19,985 nt of DNA from DATMBL01 sp050735975 (GTDB taxonomy: Bacteria > Desulfobacterota > Binatia > UBA9968). A model generated the notes under the pieces. It was not told where the DNA came from. It did not search any database and saw nothing but the letters and a program-made list of their open reading frames with translations. The DNA is taken from positions 1 to 19,985 of the forward strand of contig JBOHVS010000278.1 of assembly GCA_050735975.1 (NCBI GenBank), read 5' to 3'. The position numbers and the translations under genes were made by a program. This document shows positions 1-7,943 of this stretch, in pieces (positions within the stretch are counted from its first letter, which is position 1; every line of letters begins with the position of its first letter).

Positions 1-1
1 T

Positions 2-1489
2 TTAGCCGTCGATCAGTTTCTTCCACTTGGTCCGAACTTTTTCTTTCAGCTCGGGAGTGGACTCGGCCACCGGCGGGAAATCCTTCATCCATTCAAACGG
101 GCGGCAGGCGTCAATCACCGCGCGGGAGTTAAAACCCTTCTTGCTCGGATGGATGCGCGGATCGAGCGGGCCGCTCCAGCAGCGCCGCAGAATTTCGATG
201 GACTCCACTGGATCGGAACGGCTGGCCAGCGCCCACATAACATCGAACGTGTTGGTCGGATCGATATCTTCATCGACAACCACAACATAGCGCCCAAGAT
301 AGGCGCCCGCATGCACCTGCGACGCGACGAGCATCGCCTGGCGCGCGTGGCCCGGATAGCGCTGTTTGATGGAGATGACATTGAACAAGCGTCCCCCGCC
401 GGCCTCATGGCACCAGACGCCTTTCACATCGGGCACGCCCGCTTTTTCAACCTGCTCCCAGATGAGGGCTGATTTCACCATGCACTTGGCCAACGAATAG
501 TCGGACGGTGGACGCCCCGGCCGGGCGCAGGTCAGGATCGGATCGTGGCGGTAATAGATGTTCTGCACGCGAACCACCGGTTCCGGGCGGCTCGAACTGG
601 CGTAATAACCGGTCCATTCACCGAAGGGCCCTTCGGTCTTCCGATCGCTGGGATCCATGAAACCTTCGATGACGATCTCGGCTTGAGCCGGGAACGGCAG
701 CCCTGTGGCTTTGCCCTCGATTACTTCGACAGGAGATCCTTTCAAGCCGCCGGCATAGTCAAATTCCGAAACGCCGTAATCGATCTCGTTGCCGGACACC
801 ATGAACAAAACCGGATCCTGGCCGACGCAGATAATGACCGGGCAGGGTTTGCCCTTTTCGAAATACTTGGCGCGCTGGATGTTTCCGTGTTTCCCTGGCG
901 AGATGTAGAGTCCCATGCTCTTCTCGTCATGGACCATGCCGCGGTAGGCGCCGAAGTTTACCCAGCCTTCGTCGGGGTCGCGAGTGATGACCAAACAGCC
1001 GGTGCCGATAAAACGCCCGCCATCGAGCTCATGAATCAGAGGCACGGGAAATTTCAGCAGGTTGACATCGTTGCCGCTCAGTACGTTCTCGAGGATCGGT
1101 CCTTTGCTGACAACTTTCGCAGGGATCGGCTGATGGGAGGCAAGCTTCTGGCGCAACCCCCTGACCAGGTCCAAATTGGTGAGATCCAGAGGCAACCCCA
1201 AATTCAGGGCCATCCTTTTGAAGGATGCGTTCTGGGCGAAGAGAACGCGATAGCCCCTCGGATAGCCCTTGATATTGTCGAACAGACACGCCGGAACCGG
1301 TCCCTTGCTTTCGCGGGCGATCAACTCGGAGAGAGTGCCCATCTCCAAGTTCCAGTCGCAGTTGTCAATTTTCTTCAGTTCGCCGAAGCTATCGACGATT
1401 TCCAGCCATTCGCGGAGATCGGTGTAGCTCGGAGTTTTACCGGCCTTGATATCCTCCTCGGCCAGCTTTCTCGCTTCTAATGCGGTCAT
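2..1489 (-). CDS. UbiD-family prenylated-FMN-dependent decarboxylase
   Basis: A 495-residue protein of normal UbiD length. The family carries out reversible (de)carboxylation of aromatic, heteroaromatic or alpha,beta-unsaturated acids with prenylated FMN in the cytoplasm. The triad expected from A. niger Fdc1 (R173/E277/E282) is visible as R183 in NFGAYRG, and E286 and E291 in TEGPFGEWTGYY. The spacing is nearly identical to Fdc1, so the enzyme should be catalytically competent. The conserved VVVVDEDIDPTN segment near residue 408 is also present. The start ATG at 1489 follows an AAAGGAG ribosome site about 10 bases upstream. It is the last gene of a minus-strand operon, 37 bases after the PotA-like ATPase. 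No UbiX flavin prenyltransferase is in the window, so the cofactor must be made from elsewhere. The substrate is unknown. Ubiquinone biosynthesis is unlikely given the importer context, and catabolism of an imported acid is my inference. Confidence 0.93.
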   Translation of the reverse strand: MTALEARKLAEEDIKAGKTPSYTDLREWLEIVDSFGELKKIDNCDWNLEMGTLSELIARESKGPVPACLFDNIKGYPRGYRVLFAQNASFKRMALNLGLPLDLTNLDLVRGLRQKLASHQPIPAKVVSKGPILENVLSGNDVNLLKFPVPLIHELDGGRFIGTGCLVITRDPDEGWVNFGAYRGMVHDEKSMGLYISPGKHGNIQRAKYFEKGKPCPVIICVGQDPVLFMVSGNEIDYGVSEFDYAGGLKGSPVEVIEGKATGLPFPAQAEIVIEGFMDPSDRKTEGPFGEWTGYYASSSRPEPVVRVQNIYYRHDPILTCARPGRPPSDYSLAKCMVKSALIWEQVEKAGVPDVKGVWCHEAGGGRLFNVISIKQRYPGHARQAMLVASQVHAGAYLGRYVVVVDEDIDPTNTFDVMWALASRSDPVESIEILRRCWSGPLDPRIHPSKKGFNSRAVIDACRPFEWMKDFPPVAESTPELKEKVRTKWKKLIDG

Positions 1490-1526
1490 CGGATTATATC
1501 TCCTTTCAACTCGAACGGTTCTTATT

Positions 1527-2675
1527 CTAGTCCCCCATCATCGATTCATCAACACCTTCCGTATCATCCGCCGGGAGACCATTGCAACTTTTCGGATCCA
1601 GATGGAGATAAACCTTATCCCCGGGACTTACCGAATTGAACGGGTGCGTGTGCACCGCCAGCAGATCGTCTCCTACCGCGACTTTGCAGTGGTAGGCGTC
1701 GCCCATAAAAATCGCTTCTTTCACCGTGCCATCCAAGACGTTTTCCAATCCCTGGGGCTTGTCTTTGTGCAGCGGGATGTTTTCCGGCCGGATCGAAATG
1801 ACGGCCGCTTGGTCCTTTTTCAAGCCCGGGGCCGGTACGAAACTCAGGATGCCTTTCTTCGTCTCCATTTTACCCGGCCTGGAGTCCCCATCCACCTCCA
1901 GCACTTTACCTTCGATCAGATTGGTGAGTCCCAAAAAAGTTGCTGTAAACTTTCTCTTCGGACGACTGTAAAGTTGATGAGGCGAGCCTATTTCAATGAG
2001 CTTGCCGCCGTGCATTACGGCGATCTGATCCGAGATCGCCAACGCCTCGGCCTGATCGTGCGTGACGAAGATCGTTGTGATGCTTGTTCTTCGCTGCAGC
2101 GCCTTGATTTCAGACCTCATCGCCACACGCAATTTAGCATCGAGGTTGCTCAAAGGCTCGTCTAACAGCATCACCTTCGGTTCGTTCACGAGCGCTCGCG
2201 CAAACGCGACACGCTGCTGTTGACCACCGGAGAGTTTTGGGGCCGGACGGTCCTCCAGACCGTCGAGGCCGACGATCTTTAGCACGTCTCCCACCCTTCG
2301 TTTGGTCTCGACTTTCGGACGACGCTGAATGGTCAACGGATAAGCCACATTCTCCGCCACGGTCATATGCGGCCAGATCGCATAGGACTGAAAAACCATG
2401 CCGATGGGCCGCTTGTTGGTCGGCACGTACACACGTTCACCCGAAGCGAAGACTGTCTGACCGCCGATGTTAATCCTGCCCCCATCCGGGCGCTCCAAAC
2501 CTGCAACGCAACGAAGGGTTGTGGTTTTGCCGCATCCGCTGGGACCCAGGAAAGTGTAGAGCGATCCCTCGGGGATGCTGAGCGATACCCCTTTCAGGAC
2601 ATGAACCCGCTCTCTGTCTTCGCCGAAGTACTTCTCCAGCGATTCGATTTGAACCATGTCTCTTTTATCCGCCAT
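1527..2675 (-). CDS. ABC importer ATPase, PotA/FbpC/UgpC-type with C-terminal TOBE-like region
   Basis: A 382-residue nucleotide-binding subunit of the spermidine/iron/sugar importer class. Visible motifs are Walker A GPSGCGKTT (44-52), Q-loop Q96 in VFQSYAIWPHMTV, signature LSGGQQQR (148-155), Walker B VMLLDEP (168-174) and the switch histidine H206 in VTHDQAEA. Residues after about 235 form the extra regulatory domain typical of this class, with the PENIPLH segment common in TOBE domains. I chose the ATG at 2675 rather than the in-frame start 27 bases upstream. It has a strong GGGAGG site five bases ahead and gives the usual N-terminus. It follows the fused permease by 58 bases and is the natural energy partner of that permease. 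The imported compound cannot be assigned, because the substrate-binding protein is not here and Fe3+, thiamine, polyamine and organic-acid systems look alike. Confidence 0.94.
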   Translation of the reverse strand: MADKRDMVQIESLEKYFGEDRERVHVLKGVSLSIPEGSLYTFLGPSGCGKTTTLRCVAGLERPDGGRINIGGQTVFASGERVYVPTNKRPIGMVFQSYAIWPHMTVAENVAYPLTIQRRPKVETKRRVGDVLKIVGLDGLEDRPAPKLSGGQQQRVAFARALVNEPKVMLLDEPLSNLDAKLRVAMRSEIKALQRRTSITTIFVTHDQAEALAISDQIAVMHGGKLIEIGSPHQLYSRPKRKFTATFLGLTNLIEGKVLEVDGDSRPGKMETKKGILSFVPAPGLKKDQAAVISIRPENIPLHKDKPQGLENVLDGTVKEAIFMGDAYHCKVAVGDDLLAVHTHPFNSVSPGDKVYLHLDPKSCNGLPADDTEGVDESMMGD

Positions 2676-2733
2676 TTGGCCTCCCGAATTCTTCCTGTGC
2701 AAACAGACAACGAGCTGACTAGATCAGATAATG

Positions 2734-4425
2734 CTATTCCGCGATACCTATCTTCGCCCCCAGCTTTCGCGCCGTAAAAGCCATCGCCACGAGGAGCAGA
2801 ACCATCAAAACTCCCAGGGCACAGACATAGGTGTACTGCCCGCCTTCCCAGAGATCAAAAGCCATGATCGAAAGAACTGTGCTGTTATAAGAGTAAAGCA
2901 GGATTGACGTGGACAGTTCCCGAAGCGCAATGATGCTTATATAGATCCATCCTGCCGTGAACCCCGGCATCAGAAGGGGCAGAATCACTTTTCTGAAGGT
3001 CTGAAACCAGGTCCCGCCAGAAGTCAGCGAAGCTTCTTCGAGTTCTTTATTGATCTGGATCATAGAAGCGGAAGCGGCCCGGATGCCGTACGGCATAAAT
3101 TTCGTGATGTAGGCCAGCAATAAGACCCAGATTGTACCATAGATTGGGATTGGTAAAGTCAAATAGACCCAAATAAGGCTAACGCCGAGAACTATCCCCG
3201 GCATGGCGATGGGAATAAAAGTCATGTTGTCGAGGAATGCCCTACCCGGCAGCTTCGACTTGACGGTAATCCAGGCAATCATGGACGTGAGAAGCATGAC
3301 TAATGTTGCCGAGCCGACGGAGAGATAGAAGCTGTTTTTAAAGGCTGTCAACGCCAGCGGATAATTTAAGATGTATATGTAATTAGCCAAGGTCATTTTT
3401 GCCATCAGCTCGCGCGAGGGAACGCCGTAGTAAGGGATGAAAGATGACCAAAGAAGAACGAAGACGGGCAATATCACGGCGAGCAGAAAGATAAGAAAGG
3501 AGAGCGCGCACGTTAGGTATTTCCAACCGCCAAGATCGATCACCCGAGGGCGATAACCTTTTCCGGTGACCGTTGCGTAGCGATCTTCCCGCCGTGTAAT
3601 TCTACCGTAGATGAGAACTCCGGTCGTGCTGATCGCGAGAAGCGTTACCGCATAGGCGCCGGCCAATCCAAAATCCGATGGGAACTGGTGAATCGCGAGG
3701 AATATCTTTGTAGTAAAGACAGAGATCTTGGCGGGAACACCCACCAGAGCAGGGACCTCGAAGGCCTCGATGCCACGAATAAAAACAATCAAGAGGACGC
3801 TGAACATCGCGGGACGCATCAGAGGGAGGGTAATTTTTCTGAAGGTAGTGAAGGTACTTGATCCGGCGGTCAGCGCGACTTCTTCCAACGACGTATCCAT
3901 ATTCCGAAAGGCCGCGGACATCATAAGAAAAACCAGAGGATAGAGGTGAATCGCCTCCGCCCAGATCATGCCCCACATGGAATAGACGTTGAACGGGGCG
4001 GACTCCAACCCGAGGAGTTCCTTGATGACGAGATTGATGAGGCCGATCTTCGGACTGAGGAGGAGAATCCAGGAGATCGTACTGAGAATTCCAGGGATGA
4101 TGAACGGGATCAGCGCCATCACCACGAATAGCTTTTTGAACGGAGTATTCGTTCGTTCACTGACCCAGGCAAGGTAGGTCCCGATCAGAAACGTAACGAT
4201 GCAGGTGCCGACGCCGTAATAGATAGAGTTAAGGAAAAGAAGATAGAATTCTCTGTCGAAATAGGCCTTGACGTAGTTCTGGATGGTGTATGTGGCGCCC
4301 GGCTCGCCTATAGGCGCGCTCCGGATGCTGCCATATAGAAGCATCAGGAGCGGAACGCCTGCCAGATAGAGAACGAAAAGAGTCGCCGCTACTAAAATGA
4401 GGGCCTGGGAGTTGAACCTCCTCAC
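2734..4425 (-). CDS. ABC transporter permease, fused two-domain FbpB/ThiP-type
   Basis: A 563-residue inner-membrane protein made of two homologous permease halves. Each half carries an EAA loop that docks an ATPase: one at about 181-204 (EEVALTAGSS...LPLMRP) and one at about 463-487 (EEASLTSGGT...LPLLMPG). Long hydrophobic stretches give roughly twelve membrane segments, with the inter-half linker at about 277-300. This duplicated layout is typical of FbpB (iron), ThiP (thiamine) and AfuB-like systems, where one polypeptide replaces a permease pair. Translation starts at a GTG at 4425, with AGGAGG seven bases upstream. The gene follows the TauB-like ATPase by 24 bases and precedes the PotA-like ATPase by 58, so all are probably co-transcribed. 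The PotA-like ATPase is the expected partner. Iron cannot be claimed from sequence: many fused permeases of this type in catabolic loci serve organic acids or phosphonates. Confidence 0.93.
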   Translation of the reverse strand: MRRFNSQALILVAATLFVLYLAGVPLLMLLYGSIRSAPIGEPGATYTIQNYVKAYFDREFYLLFLNSIYYGVGTCIVTFLIGTYLAWVSERTNTPFKKLFVVMALIPFIIPGILSTISWILLLSPKIGLINLVIKELLGLESAPFNVYSMWGMIWAEAIHLYPLVFLMMSAAFRNMDTSLEEVALTAGSSTFTTFRKITLPLMRPAMFSVLLIVFIRGIEAFEVPALVGVPAKISVFTTKIFLAIHQFPSDFGLAGAYAVTLLAISTTGVLIYGRITRREDRYATVTGKGYRPRVIDLGGWKYLTCALSFLIFLLAVILPVFVLLWSSFIPYYGVPSRELMAKMTLANYIYILNYPLALTAFKNSFYLSVGSATLVMLLTSMIAWITVKSKLPGRAFLDNMTFIPIAMPGIVLGVSLIWVYLTLPIPIYGTIWVLLLAYITKFMPYGIRAASASMIQINKELEEASLTSGGTWFQTFRKVILPLLMPGFTAGWIYISIIALRELSTSILLYSYNSTVLSIMAFDLWEGGQYTYVCALGVLMVLLLVAMAFTARKLGAKIGIAE

Positions 4426-4449
4426 CCTGTGCCTCCTGATTCGGCTCGG

Positions 4450-5265
4450 CTAGGCGTCTATGTTGTGCACGACCTGGTCCGCGACCATGGTTTTTTTGAC
4501 TTCTTCCTCGATCAGGTTCCAGAGATGGTCTTCGTACTCCAGGAATTGTCTCTCCCGTTTTACGGCGAGCTTCCGGGGGCGTTGAATGTCGATCTTCATC
4601 ATTTCTTTTACCTTCCCAGGCCGCGCTCCAAAGACAATCACTCGATCCGCTAGATAAATAGCTTCGTTAATCTGGTGGGTAATGAAAAGTATTGTTTTCT
4701 TGGCTTCGTTCCAGATGCGCAATAGCTCCAATTGCATAATCTCTCGGGTTTGAGCATCAAGAGCCGCAAAAGGCTCGTCCATGATAAGGATTTCAGGGTC
4801 CACGGTCAGCGCGCGAGCCAGGTTACAGCGCTGCTGCATACCGCCCGAGAGTTCGTGAGGATAATGGTCTTCGAACCCCTCTAGGCCGACGAGCTTGATA
4901 AACTTTCGGGCGCGCGCCTGCCCTTCGCCATTGTCCAACCCCTGGCACTCCAAACCAAAGATCACGTTCTTTAAAACGGTCCTCCAGGGCATCAAACAGG
5001 AATCTTGGAAGACCATGCCCCGATCCGTTCCTGGGCCGGTGACTATTTTTCCGTCGATAATGATCTGGCCGGCCGTCGGCTTGAGCAAACCGTCCGCGAG
5101 ATTGATAAAGGTCGTTTTGCCGCAACCACTAGGGCCAACGATCGTAACAAACTCTCCGTCTTCGACAGCCAGGTTGATGTTGTCAAGTGCCAGGAGCCGA
5201 CCGCCGGTTCGCGGTTGATAGTACTCATGGCGCAATCCAATCGCCTGCAACTTAGTCTGTGCCAC
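4450..5265 (-). CDS. ABC importer ATPase, NitT/TauT/SsuB type
   Basis: A 271-residue ATPase of the nitrate/taurine/sulfonate class. Motifs are Walker A GPSGCGKTT (44-52), Q-loop Q87 in GMVFQDSCLMPWRTV (the LMPW/LLPW signature is characteristic of TauB/SsuB proteins), signature LSGGMQQR (139-146), Walker B ILIMDEP (159-165) and H197 in FITHQINEA. The start is a GTG at 5265, preceded by AAGGAGG. An overlapping ATG two bases upstream is in another frame and would encode only a shadow peptide. It is the first gene of the minus-strand operon and diverges from the GntR regulator across about 200 bases. Its usual partners, a TauC-type permease and TauA-type binding protein, are absent. The only nearby permease is of the FbpB class, which normally uses the second ATPase downstream. 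It may pair with a TauC/TauA set elsewhere, or be left over from rearrangement. Confidence 0.93.
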   Translation of the reverse strand: MAQTKLQAIGLRHEYYQPRTGGRLLALDNINLAVEDGEFVTIVGPSGCGKTTFINLADGLLKPTAGQIIIDGKIVTGPGTDRGMVFQDSCLMPWRTVLKNVIFGLECQGLDNGEGQARARKFIKLVGLEGFEDHYPHELSGGMQQRCNLARALTVDPEILIMDEPFAALDAQTREIMQLELLRIWNEAKKTILFITHQINEAIYLADRVIVFGARPGKVKEMMKIDIQRPRKLAVKRERQFLEYEDHLWNLIEEEVKKTMVADQVVHNIDA

Positions 5266-5280
5266 ATTGCCTCCTTAGAA

Positions 5281-5299
5281 TAACGCCGTTGCAGCGTTA
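5281..5299 (-). promoter_or_regulatory. Small inverted repeat in the leader of the ABC/ubiD operon
   Basis: Perfect 6-base arms TAACGC and GCGTTA are separated by 7 bases. They lie about 10 bases upstream of the AAGGAGG site of the first operon gene. The repeat could be a weak leader hairpin or an operator half. Further upstream on this strand (about 5363-5388) an AT-rich stretch holds GATAAT- and TTGAAA-like elements, but at a 14-base spacing that is too short for a normal sigma70 promoter. The true promoter of this operon is therefore unresolved. Confidence 0.3.
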
Positions 5300-5405
5300 C
5301 CGTTTTTCTATCTGAAAAAATTAAAGAATCCTCTCAAACTGCCTTCTCGCTACCGCCAGGGTATTATCATTTCTATTTCTTTTTTCAAGCATTAGGCCGG
5401 TTTGA

Positions 5406-5434
5406 TTGACATCTAGCAACGGATCAGATACGGT
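5406..5434 (+). promoter_or_regulatory. Candidate sigma70-type promoter of the GntR gene
   Basis: A consensus -35 TTGACA (5406-5411) is followed after 17 bases by TACGGT (5429-5434), a weak -10 that keeps the first TA and last T. Transcription would start near 5441, immediately before the TTGCATA palindrome. A repressor bound there would block promoter clearance. The -35 match is strong and the -10 weak. Confidence 0.45.
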
Positions 5435-5442
5435 CCGCCAAA

Positions 5443-5473
5443 TTGCATAAACTTTTTTATGCAAGTTTGCATA
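5443..5473. promoter_or_regulatory. Probable GntR/FCD operator: TTGCATA palindrome plus a third half-site
   Basis: A perfect 9-base inverted repeat, TTGCATAAA (5443-5451) and TTTATGCAA (5456-5464) around a CTTT spacer, is followed by a third direct half-site TTGCATA (5467-5473). The array sits between the promoter-like element and the regulator's ATG, in the region shared with the divergent ABC/ubiD operon. GntR-family proteins bind short palindromes of this kind as dimers. The placement suggests autoregulation and perhaps control of the divergent operon. That this regulator binds here is an inference from position and symmetry. Confidence 0.6.
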
Positions 5474-6195
5474 TGGCATATTCGCTCAACAAACCTAAAA
5501 CCAGAGCGCGGGTCGCCGAGAATCTTTCGGCTCGCGTGTACCAGCAAATCAAACACCTTATTCTTAATAACGAAGTGTTGCCGGGACAGAAGCTGCATCA
5601 TCAAGAACTCAGCGAACGTCTCGGCGTAAGTCGAACTCCGGTGCGAGAAGCCTTGACTCGACTCGTGCAGGAAGGATACGTCTCCTTTCTGCCGAACCGC
5701 GGTTTTACCTGCAAAGAAATTAGAATGCAAGAGGCGGAAGAGCTGTATGAGCTCCGGGAGGCGGTGGAAGCGTTTGCAGTGGAAAAAGCCATTGAAAATC
5801 TTACCGATTCAGCGCTCAATCAGCTGCGGGAGAAGATGGAGTTGTACGGGGAAGACGTCCGCAATCGATTCACGCGGGAGCGATTAATGTACGACCAGGA
5901 AGTCCACCTGGAGATCGCCCAGCTGGCCGGTAACGAAATGCTGAAACAGACGCTGCGCCACGTGTTCGAACGGATCGTGTTGAAACGAAGAACAGACGGC
6001 CTCTACGACCCCGCGCGAGGAATTACGGCTCATGAAGAGCACATGACACTGTTGAAAGCGATGGAGAAACGGGATATCCAGCAAGCGGTCAACATCATTC
6101 GAGCCCACATCCAGCAGGGAAAGAAAAACGTTCTGTCCGATCTCAAACAAAGACAGGCGATCCGCGATCTCCGCGCTGTGGAAATCGTCAAGTAA
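5473..6195 (+). CDS. GntR-family transcriptional regulator with FCD ligand domain
   Basis: A 240-residue DNA-binding regulator of the FadR/FCD group. The N-terminal winged helix-turn-helix spans about 18-80, with the family hallmark ERLGVSRTPVREAL at 48-61. The C-terminal all-helical FCD domain (about 87-215) shows the metal-binding pattern D141-x3-H145, H190 in HEEHMTLL and H212 in RAHIQQG, so a metal-coordinated organic-acid effector is likely. I chose the ATG at 5473. An in-frame TTG at 5443 would add ten residues but lies inside the operator palindrome. Neither start has a clear ribosome site. The gene is divergent from the ABC/ubiD operon and 32 bases upstream of the cyclic amidohydrolase. 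It probably controls one or both, most often as a repressor released by a pathway carboxylate. Confidence 0.92.
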   Translation: MAYSLNKPKTRARVAENLSARVYQQIKHLILNNEVLPGQKLHHQELSERLGVSRTPVREALTRLVQEGYVSFLPNRGFTCKEIRMQEAEELYELREAVEAFAVEKAIENLTDSALNQLREKMELYGEDVRNRFTRERLMYDQEVHLEIAQLAGNEMLKQTLRHVFERIVLKRRTDGLYDPARGITAHEEHMTLLKAMEKRDIQQAVNIIRAHIQQGKKNVLSDLKQRQAIRDLRAVEIVK

Positions 6196-6227
6196 AATCC
6201 AAATCATACCCGAAGAAAGGAAGAAAC

Positions 6228-7598
6228 ATGGCAGCAGATTTAGTTATAAAAAACGGCTGGGTGGTTACGCCCGCAGAAACATTCAAAGGGGGTGTCGCGA
6301 TCAGCAACGAGAAATTCGTCGCCATCGGTACGGACGACCAGTTGCCTCAAGGCAAAGAGGAGATTGACGCGAAAGGCAGACATATCCTCCCCGGCGTTAT
6401 CGACGGCCACGTGCATTTCAGAGAGCCCGGCATGACGCACAAGGAAGACTTCACGACCGGCTCAACCGCAGCGGTTTGCGGTGGCGTGACCTTCGTCGTC
6501 GATATGCCGAATACGGTTCCTCCGACCGCGGACGCTGAACAGGTAAAGATAAAGCAGCAGCTCGGCGAGCAGAAGTCTCTGGTCGATTTCGGCGTCACCG
6601 GCGTCGTCGTCCAAACCAACACGAAGGACATCCTCCCCATGGCCGCCGCAGGCGCGATTGGTTTCAAAATCTTTTTCGGTGAAACCATCGGCAATCTCCC
6701 CTTCCCCGATGACGGCATGTGCATGGAGGCGTTCGATTACATCGCCCAATCTAAATTGCCTCTAGGGATTCACGCCGAGAATCGCCAGATCATGGCGTAC
6801 TGCACGAATAAGCTGAAAACCGAGGGAAAGAATGACGCGAGGTTCTGGGAAGCCTCTCGTCCGGACATCTGCGAGGCGGAATCCGTACACCACGCGATCT
6901 TTTTCGCCGAGACTTTCGGCACCAAGCTGCATGTGTTCCACATGAGCTCCAAACAGGCAGCCTATATGGTGCGCGACGCCAAGGCCCGGGGACTGCGAAT
7001 CACGGCGGAAACGGGTCCCCACTATCTGCTGCGTGAGCCCAATGATATGGATCAAGTCGGCTCCTTGTTAAAGATGAATCCGCCGGTCCGAACCAAGGAC
7101 CATGCCGAAGTTCTCTGGGAAGGCTTGAGAAGCGGGTATGTCGACACTCTCGCGACGGACCACTCTCCCCATACTTTGGATGAGAAAGGCTCCGACATCA
7201 TGGGAAAGCTCACCAAACCGGCGATCTGGGACTGTATTTCTGGTTTCTGCGGTGTTGAAACCGGCGTACCCCTGATCTTAACTGAAGTGAACAAGGGGAG
7301 AATGACCCTCAATCAGTACGTCAAAGTCGCCTGCGAGAACCCGGCGAAGGTTTGGCAGATCTATCCGAAAAAGGGCGCGATCCGCCTCGGCTCTGATGGC
7401 GACGTCACCATTGTTGATCTGGACAAGGAAAGCGTTATAGACGTCAACAAGCTGCACAGCAAAAACAAGCCTTCACCGTGGCACGGCTGGAAGGTTAAAG
7501 GAATTCCGGTCGGCGCGATCGTCCGCGGCCAGGTTCAGATGAGAGATGGCGAGCCTCTGGGCAAGGCGATCGGCCGTATGGTGAAACCGCTGGTTTAA
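6228..7598 (+). CDS. Dihydroorotase-family cyclic amidohydrolase
   Basis: A 456-residue zinc amidohydrolase that hydrolyses or forms a cyclic amide. All expected metal ligands of the dihydroorotase/allantoinase/hydantoinase fold are present: H61 and H63 (DGHVHFREPG), the carboxylated lysine K147 (GFKIFFGE), H182 (HAENR), H238 (HVFHMSS) and D311 (LATDHSPH). The REPG-x3-KEDF-x-TGS block, MPNT (94-97) and MNPPVR (283-288) match class I dihydroorotases more closely than hydantoinases. ATG at 6228 follows an AAGGAAG site. It sits directly behind a GntR regulator and ahead of Mo-hydroxylase genes, with no pyrimidine-synthesis gene nearby. A catabolic cyclic amidase, for example opening an oxidised N-heterocycle, allantoin-like ring or cyclic imide, is therefore as plausible as PyrC. 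Family assignment is secure and substrate is not. Confidence 0.9.
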   Translation: MAADLVIKNGWVVTPAETFKGGVAISNEKFVAIGTDDQLPQGKEEIDAKGRHILPGVIDGHVHFREPGMTHKEDFTTGSTAAVCGGVTFVVDMPNTVPPTADAEQVKIKQQLGEQKSLVDFGVTGVVVQTNTKDILPMAAAGAIGFKIFFGETIGNLPFPDDGMCMEAFDYIAQSKLPLGIHAENRQIMAYCTNKLKTEGKNDARFWEASRPDICEAESVHHAIFFAETFGTKLHVFHMSSKQAAYMVRDAKARGLRITAETGPHYLLREPNDMDQVGSLLKMNPPVRTKDHAEVLWEGLRSGYVDTLATDHSPHTLDEKGSDIMGKLTKPAIWDCISGFCGVETGVPLILTEVNKGRMTLNQYVKVACENPAKVWQIYPKKGAIRLGSDGDVTIVDLDKESVIDVNKLHSKNKPSPWHGWKVKGIPVGAIVRGQVQMRDGEPLGKAIGRMVKPLV

Positions 7599-7682
7599 TA
7601 TAGGAGTGTCCACAGAGCTTTTCTTGCCAGGATTTTGGAACGGTCAGAAGGTTTCGGCTCCGAGGCGCATCGGCAAGCGGAG

Positions 7683-7835
7683 TTTGCGCTAAGGGCTAAG
7701 CGCAAAGCGTAGAAGTCAGAGGTCAGAAATCAGAGCTGAACAGGTTCCTTTCCCGTGCCCTTTGTTCCCGCTGATCTCTGATCTCCGACGTCTGATCTCT
7801 TGCTAACTCCTGCTCTTTGCTCCTTGCACTTTGCG
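7683..7835. repeat. Nested imperfect inverted repeats in the spacer before the Mo-hydroxylase genes
   Basis: The 345-base spacer 7599-7943 has no credible gene but is rich in symmetry. TTTGCGCT (7683-7690) and AGCGCAAA (7699-7706) form a perfect 8-base stem. Two 30-base arms (7711-7740 and 7771-7800) around a 30-base loop match at 22 of 30 positions. Each arm consists of roughly 8-10-base units related to GGTCAGA/ATCAGAG on one side and TCTGATCTC on the other. Outside these, CGCAAAG (7701-7707) pairs with CTTTGCG (7829-7835), and the right flank carries CTTTGC/CCTTGC-like tandem units. It looks like a miniature repeat element or RNA hairpin. No terminal direct repeats or transposase are visible. 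Confidence 0.6.
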
Positions 7836-7871
7836 AGTTGGTAGGTTGGAGCGAGTCGAGCAAGCGCAACG

Positions 7872-7898
7872 CCTGCCTGTGCGTCGCACGCAGACAGG
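7872..7898. repeat. Short GC-rich hairpin in the same spacer
   Basis: Twelve-base arms around a TCG loop (7884-7886) pair at nine positions plus one G-U pair. The left arm begins CCTGCCTG and the right ends CAGACAGG. The 40 bases before it (GGTTGGAGCGAGTCGAGCAA and following) resemble degenerate dispersed palindromic repeats seen in many environmental genomes. That comparison is from memory. The hairpin lies about 45 bases upstream of the FAD-subunit start, with no T-tract, so it is not a typical terminator. Confidence 0.45.
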
Positions 7899-7943
7899 AA
7901 GCGGATGAGCCTTTATGGCCGTTTCCGATAAGGAATTAGGTTC

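Noticed and set aside
545..1480. 311-residue plus-strand open frame opposite ubiD
   Set aside because: It is the exact antisense of a well-conserved UbiD gene, has no recognisable domain or ribosome site, and arises from high-GC codon structure.
4730..4742. AATTGCATAA copy inside the TauB-like ATPase gene, identical to part of the GntR operator
   Set aside because: Single half-site inside coding sequence without the palindromic partner, so probably chance.
7683..7898. CRISPR array or insertion-sequence remnant
   Set aside because: The units are degenerate, very short and inverted, with no regular spacers, no transposase fragment and no target-site duplication.
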